A stretch of DNA of 64,000 bases from Polluticaenibacter yanchengensis (GTDB lineage: Bacteria; Bacteroidota; Bacteroidia; Chitinophagales; Chitinophagaceae), in the NCBI GenBank assembly GCA_027854065.1, contig JAQGEF010000008.1:62001-126000 (forward strand), in the 5' to 3' direction. Below the pieces are notes generated by a model. That model searched no databases. It was not told the DNA's origin and saw nothing but the letters and a program-made list of their open reading frames with translations. Made by a program: the position numbers and the translations under genes. Below, piece after piece: positions 18,649 through 28,154 of this stretch. The number at the start of each line of letters is the position of its first letter. Positions within the stretch are counted from its first letter, which is position 1.

Positions 18649-18735
18649 ATAAAAACAGTAAGTATTTTTCAGAAATGTTATTAATGTAGGATTTTTAAGC
18701 GAATGCAAAAAAAAATACATAATTTTTGCAAAAAA

Positions 18736-19024
18736 CTTGGAAAATTGAAAACATGCGTTACATTTGCTTAAAATCCTCTTGGTCTAATCGAAATCACCCG
18801 CCTATTTGCTTTGTTTAAAATTGAAGTTTTTCGGTAAAATTTTAAAAGCATTTTTAATAAAATTTAAAGGTCGAGTTTTGACATGGGCATCAGGTCTTTT
18901 TAAAGAAAGTAATATAATAATTTGAATTTATCCCCACTTGCTTAGAATTATATTTTAAAATAAATTAGGGTTACTTAGTTTTTGAGCTAAGTATTAAAAA
19001 ATAGAAAAATAATTAATTGTATAT
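18736..19024 (+). promoter_or_regulatory. rho promoter and long 5' leader
   Basis: CTTG (18736-18739), a 19-nt spacer and TACATTTG (18759-18766) form a near-consensus promoter. It gives a leader of about 250 nt with no gene. The leader is AT-rich and ends with an ACTTAG/CTAAGT inverted repeat (18973-18992) about 30 bp before the start codon. Rho genes are autoregulated by attenuation in other bacteria, so a regulatory leader is plausible but unproven. Confidence 0.5.
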
Positions 19025-20824
19025 ATGTACGATATACTTCAATTGAATGATATGCTCGTTCCGGAGCTAATAGACGTCGCTGAATCACTTAAAATTGCCA
19101 ACGCTAAAAAATTCGAAAAACAAGACTTAATCTATAAAATACTGGATAAACAGGCTGTTTTAGAAAGTGCGGCGAAACCAAAAGATCCTACTGAAAAACC
19201 CAAACGCAAACGTGTAGTAAAAGCGGTTACAGGTAATTCTACAGAAGAAGCGGAAGTAATGGAATCTGATCCGGAAACAAAAGCGGAAGAGGTAAAAGCA
19301 GTAGAAGTAAAAGCTGAGACTGCCGATACTGAAAGCGAACCTTCGTCGGAAGAGCAGCCAATAAAAAAAGCTAGAAAACGCATTATAAAAGCCGAAATCC
19401 CTAAAAAGGCAGAAGCTTCTTTCACAAGAAAAGTAACAAACCCGGAAGATACTTTAGATAATACAGTAAAACCAGCGGGAAAAAGCATCGAGAAAAAGGA
19501 ACAGGTATTTGAAGAGGATGAAGATGTGAACTTTGACGATGTTGAAACAATTGAATTGCCTTCCATGTTTAAAGATGCATTAAGCAATTTAGATGCACTG
19601 GATGCAAAAATGGCTTCGGAAGTTTCTACCAATTTTGACTATGACGCTCCTGTTGCTGCTGCTAAGAACTTTGACAGAAAACCAAAAGAACCAGCATTTA
19701 ACATAGAATTTGACGGTATTGTAACCGGTGAAGGTGTTTTGGAAATGATGCCGGACGGTTATGGTTTTTTAAGAAGCAGCGATTACAGCTATCTTTCCTC
19801 TCCCGATGATGTTTATGTAAGCCCTAGCCAGATAAAACTTTTCGCATTAAAAACCGGTGATACAGTTGTCGGTTCGGTACGTCCACCTAAAGAAGGCGAG
19901 AAATATTTTGCGCTTTTAAAAGTTGAATCAATTAACGGTAAAACAGCAGATGAAGTTCGCGACCGTGTTCCTTTTGAATATCTTACCCCGCTATTCCCTT
20001 TCGAAAAATTAAACCTGTTCACTACTCCCGGTAATTTAAGTACACGTATGATCGATATTTTTGCCCCGATAGGCAAAGGTCAGCGTGGATTGATTGTGGC
20101 ACAGCCAAAAACAGGTAAAACGGTTTTATTGAAAGAAGTGGCCAACTCAATTGCGGCTAATCATCCGGAAGTTTACCTGATGGTGTTACTGATTGATGAG
20201 CGCCCGGAAGAGGTAACAGATATGGAGCGCAGCGTACGTGCAGAAGTTTTGGCAAGTACGTTTGATGAACCTGCAGATAAACACGTTAAAGTAAGTAATA
20301 TTGCTTTACAAAAAGCAAAACGCCTGGTTGAATGTGGCCATGACGTTGTGATTTTACTGGATTCTATTACCCGTTTAGCACGTGCACATAATACAGTAGC
20401 ACCAGCCAGCGGTAAAGTATTAAGTGGTGGTGTGGAAGCCAATGCGATGCAAAAACCAAAACAATTTTTTGGTGCGGCCCGTAAAATTGAAAATGGTGGT
20501 TCTTTAACTATTTTAGCTACTGCGTTAATAGATACAGGTAGTAAAATGGATGAGGTAATTTTTGAAGAATTCAAAGGTACCGGTAATATGGAACTGCAAT
20601 TAGACCGTCGCCTGGCTAATAAACGTATATTCCCTGCTATTGATATTGTAAGCAGCAGTACCCGTCGCGATGATCTGTTATTGGACAGGGATGTATTGCA
20701 AAGGGTGAATTTATTGCGCGTGTTCTTAAGTGAAATGAAGCCTGAGGAAGCAATGAACGAATTGTTGAGACGTATGCGCGGCACAAAAGATAATTATGAA
20801 TTTTTAGCCAGTATGAATGGTTAA
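19025..20824 (+). CDS. rho: transcription termination factor Rho
   Basis: A 599-residue Rho hexamer subunit. It has the N-terminal Rho_N helix bundle (residues 1-45) and then a long charged, low-complexity insertion of alternating K/E/A (about 50-225) found in Bacteroidota Rho. The cold-shock-like RNA-binding domain ([18 protein letters not shown], from about 236) follows. The ATPase domain has the P-loop PKTGKT at 361-366, then [17 protein letters not shown], and [15 protein letters not shown] as the Walker B part. It threads on rut sites in nascent RNA and releases RNA polymerase. The gene is monocistronic with its own terminator. The insertion makes it about 180 residues longer than E. coli Rho. 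Confidence 0.97.
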   Translation: MYDILQLNDMLVPELIDVAESLKIANAKKFEKQDLIYKILDKQAVLESAAKPKDPTEKPKRKRVVKAVTGNSTEEAEVMESDPETKAEEVKAVEVKAETADTESEPSSEEQPIKKARKRIIKAEIPKKAEASFTRKVTNPEDTLDNTVKPAGKSIEKKEQVFEEDEDVNFDDVETIELPSMFKDALSNLDALDAKMASEVSTNFDYDAPVAAAKNFDRKPKEPAFNIEFDGIVTGEGVLEMMPDGYGFLRSSDYSYLSSPDDVYVSPSQIKLFALKTGDTVVGSVRPPKEGEKYFALLKVESINGKTADEVRDRVPFEYLTPLFPFEKLNLFTTPGNLSTRMIDIFAPIGKGQRGLIVAQPKTGKTVLLKEVANSIAANHPEVYLMVLLIDERPEEVTDMERSVRAEVLASTFDEPADKHVKVSNIALQKAKRLVECGHDVVILLDSITRLARAHNTVAPASGKVLSGGVEANAMQKPKQFFGAARKIENGGSLTILATALIDTGSKMDEVIFEEFKGTGNMELQLDRRLANKRIFPAIDIVSSSTRRDDLLLDRDVLQRVNLLRVFLSEMKPEEAMNELLRRMRGTKDNYEFLASMNG

Positions 20825-20841
20825 TCTATAAAGCATAAATG

Positions 20842-20873
20842 AAAACGGTGGATGTACAACATTCACCGTTTTT
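20842..20873 (+). terminator. terminator of rho
   Basis: Stem AACGGTG/CACCGTT, extended inward by further pairs, then a T-rich tail (TTTTTGTTTT). It starts 18 bp after the rho stop. Confidence 0.8.
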
Positions 20874-21148
20874 GTTTTAAGTAGTAAAAGTAAAATGAGA
20901 AGTCAGCAAGGGTTTCAATTACCCCGTTTGATGAATCTTTCTCTGGCCAAGCCTATCACTGGTTAAAATTTTCTCAAAATATATGAGTCGCCTTATTTAT
21001 CTGCCAGATGAAAAAAAGGTAATTTTCTATTCATTTTTTTGCATTTTTTGTCAGTGTCTATTTGGTGGAATTCCTGATTTTTTAGAATCATGAATTTTAG
21101 TATTCTAAATTATTTTATTAAAAAATGCTTTCCTAAATTTGCCTTTTA
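20874..21148. promoter_or_regulatory. pyrB upstream region with possible leaderless promoter
   Basis: TAAATTTG at 21134-21141 matches the -7 box and ends only 7 bp before the pyrB ATG. Transcription would then begin at or next to the start codon. The -33 region at the right distance is poor (TATT). An 8-bp inverted repeat TTTAGAAT/ATTCTAAA (21081-21109) sits just upstream and could be an operator. Confidence 0.4.
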
Positions 21149-22063
21149 ATGAGCTTATCTACCAAGCATTTATTAGGAATTAAGGATTTACAAAAGGAAG
21201 ATATCCAGACAATCCTTACAACTGCTGAGCAGTTTAAAGAGGTGTTGCAACGTCCGGTTAAGAAAGTTCCCTCTTTACGCGATGTTACTATTGTTAACCT
21301 GTTTTATGAAAACAGCACCCGCACACGTATTTCATTCGAATTAGCAGAAAAGCGTTTAAGCGCAGATACCATCAATTTTTCGGCCAGTGGTTCCAGTGTA
21401 AGTAAAGGTGAAACTTTACTGGACACGGTAAATAATATCTTAAGTATGAAAGTGGATATGGTGGTAATGCGCCATAGTGCCAGCGGCGCCCCTCACTTTT
21501 TAGCCAAACATATTCCCTGCGCTATTATCAATGCCGGTGACGGCATTAACGAACACCCGACCCAGGCATTACTGGACGCATTTTCAATTACCGAGAAAAC
21601 AGGTGGACTGGAAGGCCGCAAAGTAGCCATTATCGGAGATGTGATGCATAGCCGGGTTGCACTAAGTAATATTTACCTGTTAAAGAAAATAGGTGCAGAA
21701 GTGATTGTTTGCGGTCCGCCAACTTTAATTCCGAAATATATAGAACCTGCATTGGGCGTAAGGGTAGAGTATAGCCTTAAAAAAGCTTTGGAATGGTGCG
21801 ATGTGGCCAATGTTTTAAGAATCCAGCTGGAGCGTCAGAACCAGGTCCTCTTCTCTTCTATGCGCGAGTATAATCTTGCTTATGGCGTAAAGAAAAATAT
21901 GCTGGACAGCCTGAACAAAGAAATTGTGATCATGCATCCGGGACCAATTAACCGTGGGGTGGAACTGGACAGTGATGTTGCAGACAGCCATCATGCGATT
22001 ATATTAGACCAGGTACAGAATGGTGTCGCCGTTCGCATGGCTGCACTGTATTTGCTTCGATAA
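21149..22063 (+). CDS. pyrB: aspartate carbamoyltransferase, catalytic chain
   Basis: A 304-residue enzyme of pyrimidine synthesis that joins carbamoyl phosphate and aspartate. It shows the carbamoyl phosphate motif ENSTRTRISFE (about residues 51-61), the conserved ASGSSVSKGETLLDT loop, MRHSASGAPHF, INAGDGINEHPTQALLDAF, and the late HPGPINRGVE. Length and motifs are complete. The regulatory chain gene pyrI is not present, so it should be an unregulated trimer-type enzyme. coaD starts 31 bp downstream on the same strand and is probably co-transcribed. Confidence 0.96.
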   Translation: MSLSTKHLLGIKDLQKEDIQTILTTAEQFKEVLQRPVKKVPSLRDVTIVNLFYENSTRTRISFELAEKRLSADTINFSASGSSVSKGETLLDTVNNILSMKVDMVVMRHSASGAPHFLAKHIPCAIINAGDGINEHPTQALLDAFSITEKTGGLEGRKVAIIGDVMHSRVALSNIYLLKKIGAEVIVCGPPTLIPKYIEPALGVRVEYSLKKALEWCDVANVLRIQLERQNQVLFSSMREYNLAYGVKKNMLDSLNKEIVIMHPGPINRGVELDSDVADSHHAIILDQVQNGVAVRMAALYLLR

Positions 22064-22094
22064 ATGTATATTGCGGACTTTAAAACAATATTTC

Positions 22095-22589
22095 ATGAGT
22101 ACACAGCGCATTTGTCTTTTTCCGGGTACATTCGACCCAATTACTTTGGGCCATGTGGATATCATTGAGCGTTCATTAGACTTGTTCGATAAGTTTATTA
22201 TCGGTATAGGGCATAATGCGAAAAAAACTCCGTTGTTTTCCCCGGAAGACAGGCTGCAGTGGATCAGTGATTTGTTTAAAGATAATCCTAAAGTAGAAAC
22301 GATATTATACGAAGGTCTAACTATCGACTGCTGTAAAAAAGTAGGGGCTAATTTCATCCTTCGCGGTATTCGTTATGTCAGCGATTTTGAGTATGAAAAA
22401 TCAATAGCGGATATGAACAAAAGTATAGAACCGTCTATCGAAACTTTTTTCCTGACCTGTTCACCAGAGTTCAGCAGTGTTGCCAGTACGCTTATACGTG
22501 ATGTATATGTAAATGGCGGCGATGTAAGAAAATACCTGCCAGAACCCGTTATAAAATCGCTTTATCCTTTCGAAGGAAGTTTAAAATAA
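22095..22589 (+). CDS. coaD: phosphopantetheine adenylyltransferase
   Basis: A 164-residue nucleotidyltransferase with the class motif FPGTFDPITLGHVDII at the N-terminus and the family blocks LRGIRYVSDFEYE and SSVASTLIRDVYVNGGDV. It makes dephospho-CoA from 4'-phosphopantetheine and ATP, the penultimate step of CoA synthesis. The frame is open further upstream into the pyrB end, but ATG 22095 (MSTQRICLFPGTFDP) matches the family start. It is convergent with the anti-sigma-like gene, with only 3 bp between the stops. Confidence 0.96.
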   Translation: MSTQRICLFPGTFDPITLGHVDIIERSLDLFDKFIIGIGHNAKKTPLFSPEDRLQWISDLFKDNPKVETILYEGLTIDCCKKVGANFILRGIRYVSDFEYEKSIADMNKSIEPSIETFFLTCSPEFSSVASTLIRDVYVNGGDVRKYLPEPVIKSLYPFEGSLK

Positions 22590-22592
22590 TAT

Positions 22593-22955
22593 TTATTGGG
22601 ATTTCAGGTGTGTCAGTACCCATACAATACATACCAGCACTAATATACCGATAGTAATAGCAATGCCTAAATTCAATTGTTTAAATGATTTCAGGGGTTG
22701 CTTTTTCTTTTTGGTCTTCTGGGTACTTTTAAGTGTATGATGAAGACCAATTTTCAGTTCGGCCTCCAAGCCACCAAGGTTAGTGTTATTCGTATGCAAT
22801 AAACCTTCCAAAGCATCTTCTGCAAATTCATCTGCACTCAATGCCTTCTCTATTGCTTTATTTTCCGTTTCGGAAAGTTCGCCGTTTAAATAAGCGCGCA
22901 ACAGAGTTTCATCTATACCGTTGTTGGTTGGTAATATGTTTTTTAAGTCACTCAT
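22593..22955 (-). CDS. putative membrane anti-sigma factor
   Basis: A 120-residue protein with a soluble N-terminal half (LLRAYLNGELSETENKAIEKAL, like the start of zinc-less anti-sigma domains in Bacteroidota). A basic stretch (KTKKKKQ) and one C-terminal membrane helix (about 94-113) follow. It overlaps the ECF sigma gene by 4 bp (ATGA), the usual arrangement for a sigma/anti-sigma pair. No sensor domain follows the helix, so if it is an anti-sigma factor the signal must come through the membrane segment or a partner. The function is inferred mostly from context. Confidence 0.65.
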   Translation of the reverse strand: MSDLKNILPTNNGIDETLLRAYLNGELSETENKAIEKALSADEFAEDALEGLLHTNNTNLGGLEAELKIGLHHTLKSTQKTKKKKQPLKSFKQLNLGIAITIGILVLVCIVWVLTHLKSQ

Positions 22956-23536
22956 TTGTTACGATTATTTAACTGTTTTACTATCCAATTTTTAAGGTTA
23001 CGTTTACCGTTTTGTATGCAGCTCTTTATTTGCATCATACTAAAGTTGGTTATCTCGGCTATCTCTTTATAGCTTTGTTTTTCCATGTAAAATAAAGATA
23101 CACACTTTTGCTGGTCCTCCGGCAGGTACTGTACCCCTTCTTCTACCAATGTTAATAATTCCTCTTTATGCTCCTGCAGTTCTTTGCTTTGTTCGTCATT
23201 ATCGTCCAGCAAAATATGATTGGCTTCCTGCCAGTCCGTATGCAAAGTTTTACCTGCATTGCGCAATTGCATTAAGCAATAATTTTTGGCAACCATGTAC
23301 AGCCAGCTTTTCACATAGGTGATTTCATATTTTTCTATTTCCAATATTACTTTAGTGTACACCTGTTGTACGGCATCTTTGGCGGTGTCTTCATCTTTTA
23401 AATATTTCATGCAAACCCCAAATAGCAGCATGGTATAACGCTCCAGTAATACACCCAAAAAATAGTTGTTGCCTGTTTTCTTAAACAGCTGCAATAACTC
23501 ATTATCCTGTAAGTGTGTATAATTGCGGTTACTCAA
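22952..23536 (-). CDS. ECF-type RNA polymerase sigma factor
   Basis: A 194-residue sigma-70-family protein. It has region 2 (MLLFGVCMKYLKDEDTAKDAVQQVYTKVI, YVKSWLYMVAKNYCL) and region 4 (LPEDQQKCVSLFYMEKQSYKEIAEITNFSMMQIKSCIQNGKRNLK), joined by an acidic linker. It lacks sigma regions 1 and 3, as ECF factors do. Its targets are not known. The downstream overlapping gene encodes its likely membrane-bound anti-sigma factor. Confidence 0.93.
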   Translation of the reverse strand: MSNRNYTHLQDNELLQLFKKTGNNYFLGVLLERYTMLLFGVCMKYLKDEDTAKDAVQQVYTKVILEIEKYEITYVKSWLYMVAKNYCLMQLRNAGKTLHTDWQEANHILLDDNDEQSKELQEHKEELLTLVEEGVQYLPEDQQKCVSLFYMEKQSYKEIAEITNFSMMQIKSCIQNGKRNLKNWIVKQLNNRNK

Positions 23537-23644
23537 AATATTTTATTTTGTTCTAAGATACAATACTAGCTGGTATTCCATAAATTATACCATTTTTTCT
23601 TTTTAAGGGGCTTTCATTTTTCGTACATCTATTAAGCATTTGTC

Positions 23645-23777
23645 CGGCGTGCTTATGGCTCCGCTACGCTCGGTGTATTTTTGCAGGAATACTTCAAGGT
23701 CATAATTTTCCAATGTAAATCCTGCAAAAAATACACTGGCTCGTGCCTCGCCACCATCGCATGCCGCAGCCGCCCGG
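23645..23777 (-). repeat. GC-rich hairpin repeat, full-length copy
   Basis: On the minus strand it runs GGCTGCGGCATGCGATGGTG, GCGAGGCACGAGCC, the inner stem GTGTATTTTTTGCAGGA (23736-23720), a variable loop, TCCTGCAAAAATACAC (23688-23673), GAGCGTAGCGGAGCC and AAGCACGCCG. It lies between divergent genes. The same modules in the same order occur at 29046-29172 and 60215-60343. Confidence 0.85.
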
Positions 23778-23830
23778 CTTTTTATTTTATTTGGTGCATT
23801 TTTTGAATATGAGTATAAAACGAATTTTAT

Positions 23831-25036
23831 ATGGACCTGAAATCGAACGAACCTTTCTGGCTGATTAAAAACGGCATCATTAACTCTTTTCCATCTTTAA
23901 AAGAGTCTGTTGCTTGCGATGTACTCATAGTAGGGGGTGGTATAACAGGCGCTTTAGCAGCACATCAATGTACGAAAGACGGCTACGAAACGATATTGAT
24001 AGACAAACGTGAAATTGCTAACGGCAGTTCATCCGCTACCACATCCATGTTGCAATATGAAATAGATACGCCGTTATATCAACTGGTTGAAATGATAGGT
24101 GATAAAGGAGCTGTAGAAAGTTACGCAGCCTGTTCTGAAGCCATTAACACGCTTGGTAAATTATGCGCGAAAATTAAATCCGGTGCAGGTTTCAGAAAAA
24201 AGGACTCTCTCTATTTTGCAGCTAAAAAGGCAGATGTAGTTTGGTTGGTGAAAGAATATGAAGCGAGGAAAAATGCAGGATTCGAAGTGAAATGGCTGGA
24301 GTCAGAAGAAATATTGGAAAAGTATGGATTGGAGAATACTCACGGCGGTATCTTATCTAAACAAGGGGCCAGTGTTGATGCCTTTATGTTGATACATGAG
24401 TTGCTGGCATATAATATTAAACGTGGTTTAAAAGTATTCGATAAAACAGAATTGAGCAAAGTAGAATATCGCTCAGGGTACAATATAGTCTATCTTGAAT
24501 CCGGGTATGAGATTAAAGCTAAAAGAATAGTGTACTGTGTGGGATATGAAAGTGCTGCAATGATAAAAGAAAAATTTGTTGATTTGATAAGCACTTATGC
24601 CATAGTATCGGAAGTCAATGAAAAATTGTATAAGAAATACAGGAACCTGCTTGTCTGGAATACGTCAGAACCATATATCTACATGCGCTCTACAGATGAT
24701 GGCAGGATGTTGATCGGGGGAGAGGACGAGGCATTCCGTGACCCGGCAAAAAGAGATAAGCTGATATCAGGAAAGGAAAAAAAACTTTTAAACGCTTTCG
24801 AAAAATACCTGCCTGAAGCCTCGTTTTATCCAGACTTTGCCTGGGCGGGCACTTTCGGGGAAACGAAGGATGGATTGCCATATATTGGACCTCACAAGGA
24901 TTTTAAAAACAGCTATTTTATTTTGGGCTTTGGCGGCAACGGCATTACCTTTTCAGTAATGGGCATGAAAATGGTTTCTGACTGGCTGAAAGGCCGGAAG
25001 CATCCACTATCACAATGGTTCAGGTTTGGCCGCTAG
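23831..25036 (+). CDS. FAD-dependent oxidoreductase of the DAO family
   Basis: A 401-residue flavoprotein. It has an N-terminal dinucleotide-binding fold (DVLIVGGGITGALAAH, about residues 30-46), the FAD contact IDKREIANGSSSATTSMLQ, and the C-terminal DAO region (DGLPYIGPHKDFKNSYFILGFGGNGITFS). Relatives include glycine/D-amino acid oxidases and the dehydrogenase half of YgaF- or PuuB-like enzymes. The substrate is unknown. It has no signal peptide. Its last 17 bp overlap the 3' end of the convergent pdeM gene. Confidence 0.9.
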   Translation: MDLKSNEPFWLIKNGIINSFPSLKESVACDVLIVGGGITGALAAHQCTKDGYETILIDKREIANGSSSATTSMLQYEIDTPLYQLVEMIGDKGAVESYAACSEAINTLGKLCAKIKSGAGFRKKDSLYFAAKKADVVWLVKEYEARKNAGFEVKWLESEEILEKYGLENTHGGILSKQGASVDAFMLIHELLAYNIKRGLKVFDKTELSKVEYRSGYNIVYLESGYEIKAKRIVYCVGYESAAMIKEKFVDLISTYAIVSEVNEKLYKKYRNLLVWNTSEPYIYMRSTDDGRMLIGGEDEAFRDPAKRDKLISGKEKKLLNAFEKYLPEASFYPDFAWAGTFGETKDGLPYIGPHKDFKNSYFILGFGGNGITFSVMGMKMVSDWLKGRKHPLSQWFRFGR

Positions 25037-25685
25037 CCGGTATTTTGAAAATGCCTTGCTGGTGAACGGCGTAACAGCAGGTATTGGCAGGTGTGTTTTT
25101 GCTATCGCTGCCTGTAAAGCGGCTGAATGCGGGTAAGATTAACTGTTGTTCGGAAACAGCAAAGCAGGGCAGTTTCAGATGTTTATTGGTAGGCGTAGGT
25201 AATACGATACCGGGGTGAATATGTCCGCAAATGATAAAGGTATTTCCTTTAGATTGCGGCTCATGTACGAACAGGATATTGCCTAACCGGTATTCCGGGT
25301 ATATTTCATGTAAGCCGATATTTTTGAAAAAATGATCGCTGTGTTTATCGTGATTGCCCTTTACTAAAATGAAGTTTATAGTGTTATGCTGTTGGGTAAA
25401 AATTCTGAAGTTTTCTACTTCAGAATTGCTACCGGCATGAATAAGGTCGCCAACAATAATGATCCTGCAGGGATGATATTTTTCTATAATGGTTTCTAAA
25501 TTCTGTAAATCTGTAGCACTCACTTGCGTAGGAATCGCAATGCCGTTTTTTCTGAAGTGTGCGGCTTTACCCAGGTGTAAATCAGATAAGATGATTGTAT
25601 TTTCCTTTTGCCAGTAAATAGCTTTAAAATTGGTGAGTGTGAGTATTTCATTTGCGAATGAGATGGTTGATTCTATAATGTTCAT
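25020..25685 (-). CDS. pdeM: ligase-associated DNA damage response endonuclease PdeM
   Basis: A 221-residue calcineurin-like metallophosphatase. Metal-binding motifs are DLHLGKAAHFRKNG, IVGDLIHAGSN, LVKGNHDKH, and the late GHIHPG. PdeM occurs with an Lhr-like DEXH helicase, a ligase and an exonuclease in the ligase-associated repair cluster. Here it directly follows the helicase gene with a 4-bp overlap, so the two are coupled. The ligase and exonuclease genes are not in the window. Confidence 0.92.
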   Translation of the reverse strand: MNIIESTISFANEILTLTNFKAIYWQKENTIILSDLHLGKAAHFRKNGIAIPTQVSATDLQNLETIIEKYHPCRIIIVGDLIHAGSNSEVENFRIFTQQHNTINFILVKGNHDKHSDHFFKNIGLHEIYPEYRLGNILFVHEPQSKGNTFIICGHIHPGIVLPTPTNKHLKLPCFAVSEQQLILPAFSRFTGSDSKNTPANTCCYAVHQQGIFKIPASGQT

Positions 25686-28144
25686 TTTTTTCTTTTTGCT
25701 TTAGTCTGTGTGCTTTGCTGCAATTTTAAAATCCTGGCGGCCAGATCTTCACTGGACAGAGATTGTCTTAAGCTGTCTACTTTAATAGGAAAACTTAATG
25801 GTGTAAATGCCGTTGCAAATTTATAAATGATTTTGCTGTTATTGATTCTTTTAAATGCAGCGGTCAGGCGCTGTTCCTCTAAGTGCTGGTTAAAGACTTC
25901 GGAGTAGGCTTGTCGCAATAACAAATTGCCGGCATCGTGGTCTTCCAGTACCTGGAAGATAATCCCTGACGAACTTTGCAGTGATTTATTGGATTTCTGT
26001 TTGCCATGCATATTCTGGATGACTAGTCCCGCAATAACTGCAATATCCCTGAATTTTCTTTTGGCCATTTCTGTAGCATTGATGCTGGCAATAACATCCT
26101 GTATCAATTGGTCATCGGAAAGGATGTCTTCCAATTGAGAAAGGGTTAGATCGATGGGTGAATCAGAGAAAAGTTCGAAACCGTAATCGTTCATAGCCAT
26201 GGAAAAACTTACCGGGTATTGTTTGCTGATCCTGTATGCGACTAGTGCTGCCATTACTTCATGAATTAACCTGCCTTCGAAAGGGTACATGAATAAATGA
26301 TAGCCTTCTTTTGTCCGGATATTTTCTACCAGGAACTCATCTTCCTGCGGTATATGTGATACACTTTGCTGTGTGCGGATAAGCGGCTGTAAAAAAAGAA
26401 GTTCCTTGTCTGTTTTTGCGGGGTTTACCGACTGCGCTAATTTTTGCCTTAGAAAATAACTGAGGTTACTGCTTAATGGCAGGCGTCCACCCAGCCAGCT
26501 AGGGGTGATTGCTTTTCCCTTTGCAGCTTTTACATAGGCTGTCATCTCTTTTATTCTCACAAACTCCAGTACCCTGCCGGCAAGTATGAATTTTTCTCCT
26601 GCTTTTAATCGGCTGACGAAATATTCTTCTACCATGCCTATAAAGCCACCGGCTATGAATTTTACACGGATCATGGCATCACTTACGATCACGCCCATAT
26701 TCATCCGGTGCAGCATTGCGATGCGGCGTTTCGTAACTTTGTACAAGCCATCGGCCTGCTTCTCCACTTTGTGGAATTCTTCGTAGTTTTTGCCAATAAT
26801 ACCGCCATTGGTAATAAATGCGATGCACCATTGCCATTCTTCGTCGGATATTTCTTTAAATGCGAAAGTGGACCGGATCACAGCAAGCATTTGCTGTTCT
26901 AAAAAGCCTGCACCAAGTGCAATGGTAACTAAAAACTGTACCAGTACATCAAAGGTTAAAAACAGGGGGTCTTTATTTTCTATGGTTTGTGTTTTTACCG
27001 CTTCTTTTAGTGCCGCTACTTCTATCAGCTCCAGGGAATGTGTGGGTACAAAATGAATGATAGAGGTTTCAAAAGGGGAGTGGCCACTGCGGCCGGCCCG
27101 CTGCATGAACCTGGCAACGCCTTTGCTGGAACCGATCTGAACAACAGTATCCACCGGCTTGAAATCTACGCCAAGGTCCAGGGAAGATGTAGCAACCACT
27201 GCTTTTAATTTGCCGCTGCTTAATGCGTCTTCTATCCAGGTGCGGATATCGCTGTTGATGGAGCTATGGTGTAAGGCTATTTGTCCTGCAAAGTCGGGGT
27301 AAACGTCCAGCAGCATCTGGTACCAGGCTTCACTTTGGCTCCTGGTATTGGTAAAGATGATTGATGAGCGGCTTTGCAGGATGACCGGTACGACTTTTTC
27401 TACCAGCTTACTACCTAAATGCCCGGCCCAGGGCAGTAATTCTACTTCGTCGGGTAAAACGGACAGTATTTCTATTTTCTTTTTTTCGGAAGCCTTAACC
27501 TGTGTTCTCTTCTGGCAGCTGGCCAGTAATACATTGCCGGCTTCTTCTAAATTTCCGATTGTTGCGGTAATGCCCCAGATTTTTACGTTATTGACGGTGG
27601 ATGTAAGAAAGGCAACTGCCAGTTCTACCATGACGCCTCTTTTGGAGCCCATCAGCTCGTGCCATTCATCTACTGCTATACAATGTAAGGCGTTGAATGT
27701 CTTGGTCGTGTCTTTTTGGGCTAATAACAAATGCAGGCTTTCCGGTGTTACCAGCAATATATCCGGCATTTGTTTGTTCTGTCTTTGTTTAATTTTTATA
27801 TCAGTATCACCGTTGCGTACTTCTACCGTCCAGTCCAGCCCGATGTCATCTATGGCTGTTTGCATGGCTTTGGCCAGGTCTTTTGCCAGTGAGCGAAGTG
27901 GTGTGACCCACAGGAGTTTTAAGCCATCTTTAAACCGGTCGGGATGATTTAAGAAATCTATTAAAACGGCGATGAACACCGAAAAGGTTTTGCCGAATCC
28001 TGTTGGGGCAACAACCATCCCGCTAAATGCCTGGTAGTATTTTTCCCAGGTTTTAGTTTGAAAATTGAATGGCTGAATATTTTGTTTGTGAAACCAGTCA
28101 ATTATGATTTTATAGCCATCCGTTTGAATAAATTTATCTGACAA
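25682..28144 (-). CDS. ligase-associated DNA damage response DEXH-box helicase (Lhr-like)
   Basis: An 820-residue superfamily 2 helicase. Walker A is VVAPTGFGKT (residues 44-53), followed by LLWVTPLRSLAKDLA, the DEXH box AVDEWHEL, motif III GITATIGN, the motif V region ATSSLDLGVDFKPVDTV and motif VI QRAGRSGHS. A winged-helix and Lhr-type C-terminal region follow (GIIGKNYEEF..., then AGKVLEF-like GRVLEFVRIKEMTAYV). It is thought to remodel 3'-5' nucleic acid during repair together with PdeM. It overlaps pdeM by 4 bp and starts 11 bp after the glycosidase-like gene, so three genes form one minus-strand operon. Confidence 0.94.
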   Translation of the reverse strand: MSDKFIQTDGYKIIIDWFHKQNIQPFNFQTKTWEKYYQAFSGMVVAPTGFGKTFSVFIAVLIDFLNHPDRFKDGLKLLWVTPLRSLAKDLAKAMQTAIDDIGLDWTVEVRNGDTDIKIKQRQNKQMPDILLVTPESLHLLLAQKDTTKTFNALHCIAVDEWHELMGSKRGVMVELAVAFLTSTVNNVKIWGITATIGNLEEAGNVLLASCQKRTQVKASEKKKIEILSVLPDEVELLPWAGHLGSKLVEKVVPVILQSRSSIIFTNTRSQSEAWYQMLLDVYPDFAGQIALHHSSINSDIRTWIEDALSSGKLKAVVATSSLDLGVDFKPVDTVVQIGSSKGVARFMQRAGRSGHSPFETSIIHFVPTHSLELIEVAALKEAVKTQTIENKDPLFLTFDVLVQFLVTIALGAGFLEQQMLAVIRSTFAFKEISDEEWQWCIAFITNGGIIGKNYEEFHKVEKQADGLYKVTKRRIAMLHRMNMGVIVSDAMIRVKFIAGGFIGMVEEYFVSRLKAGEKFILAGRVLEFVRIKEMTAYVKAAKGKAITPSWLGGRLPLSSNLSYFLRQKLAQSVNPAKTDKELLFLQPLIRTQQSVSHIPQEDEFLVENIRTKEGYHLFMYPFEGRLIHEVMAALVAYRISKQYPVSFSMAMNDYGFELFSDSPIDLTLSQLEDILSDDQLIQDVIASINATEMAKRKFRDIAVIAGLVIQNMHGKQKSNKSLQSSSGIIFQVLEDHDAGNLLLRQAYSEVFNQHLEEQRLTAAFKRINNSKIIYKFATAFTPLSFPIKVDSLRQSLSSEDLAARILKLQQSTQTKAKRKK

Positions 28145-28154
28145 GCTAATGGTT

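Noticed and set aside
19132..20784. Long frames on the strand opposite rho
   Set aside because: They are shadows of the rho coding frame, whose motifs are complete.
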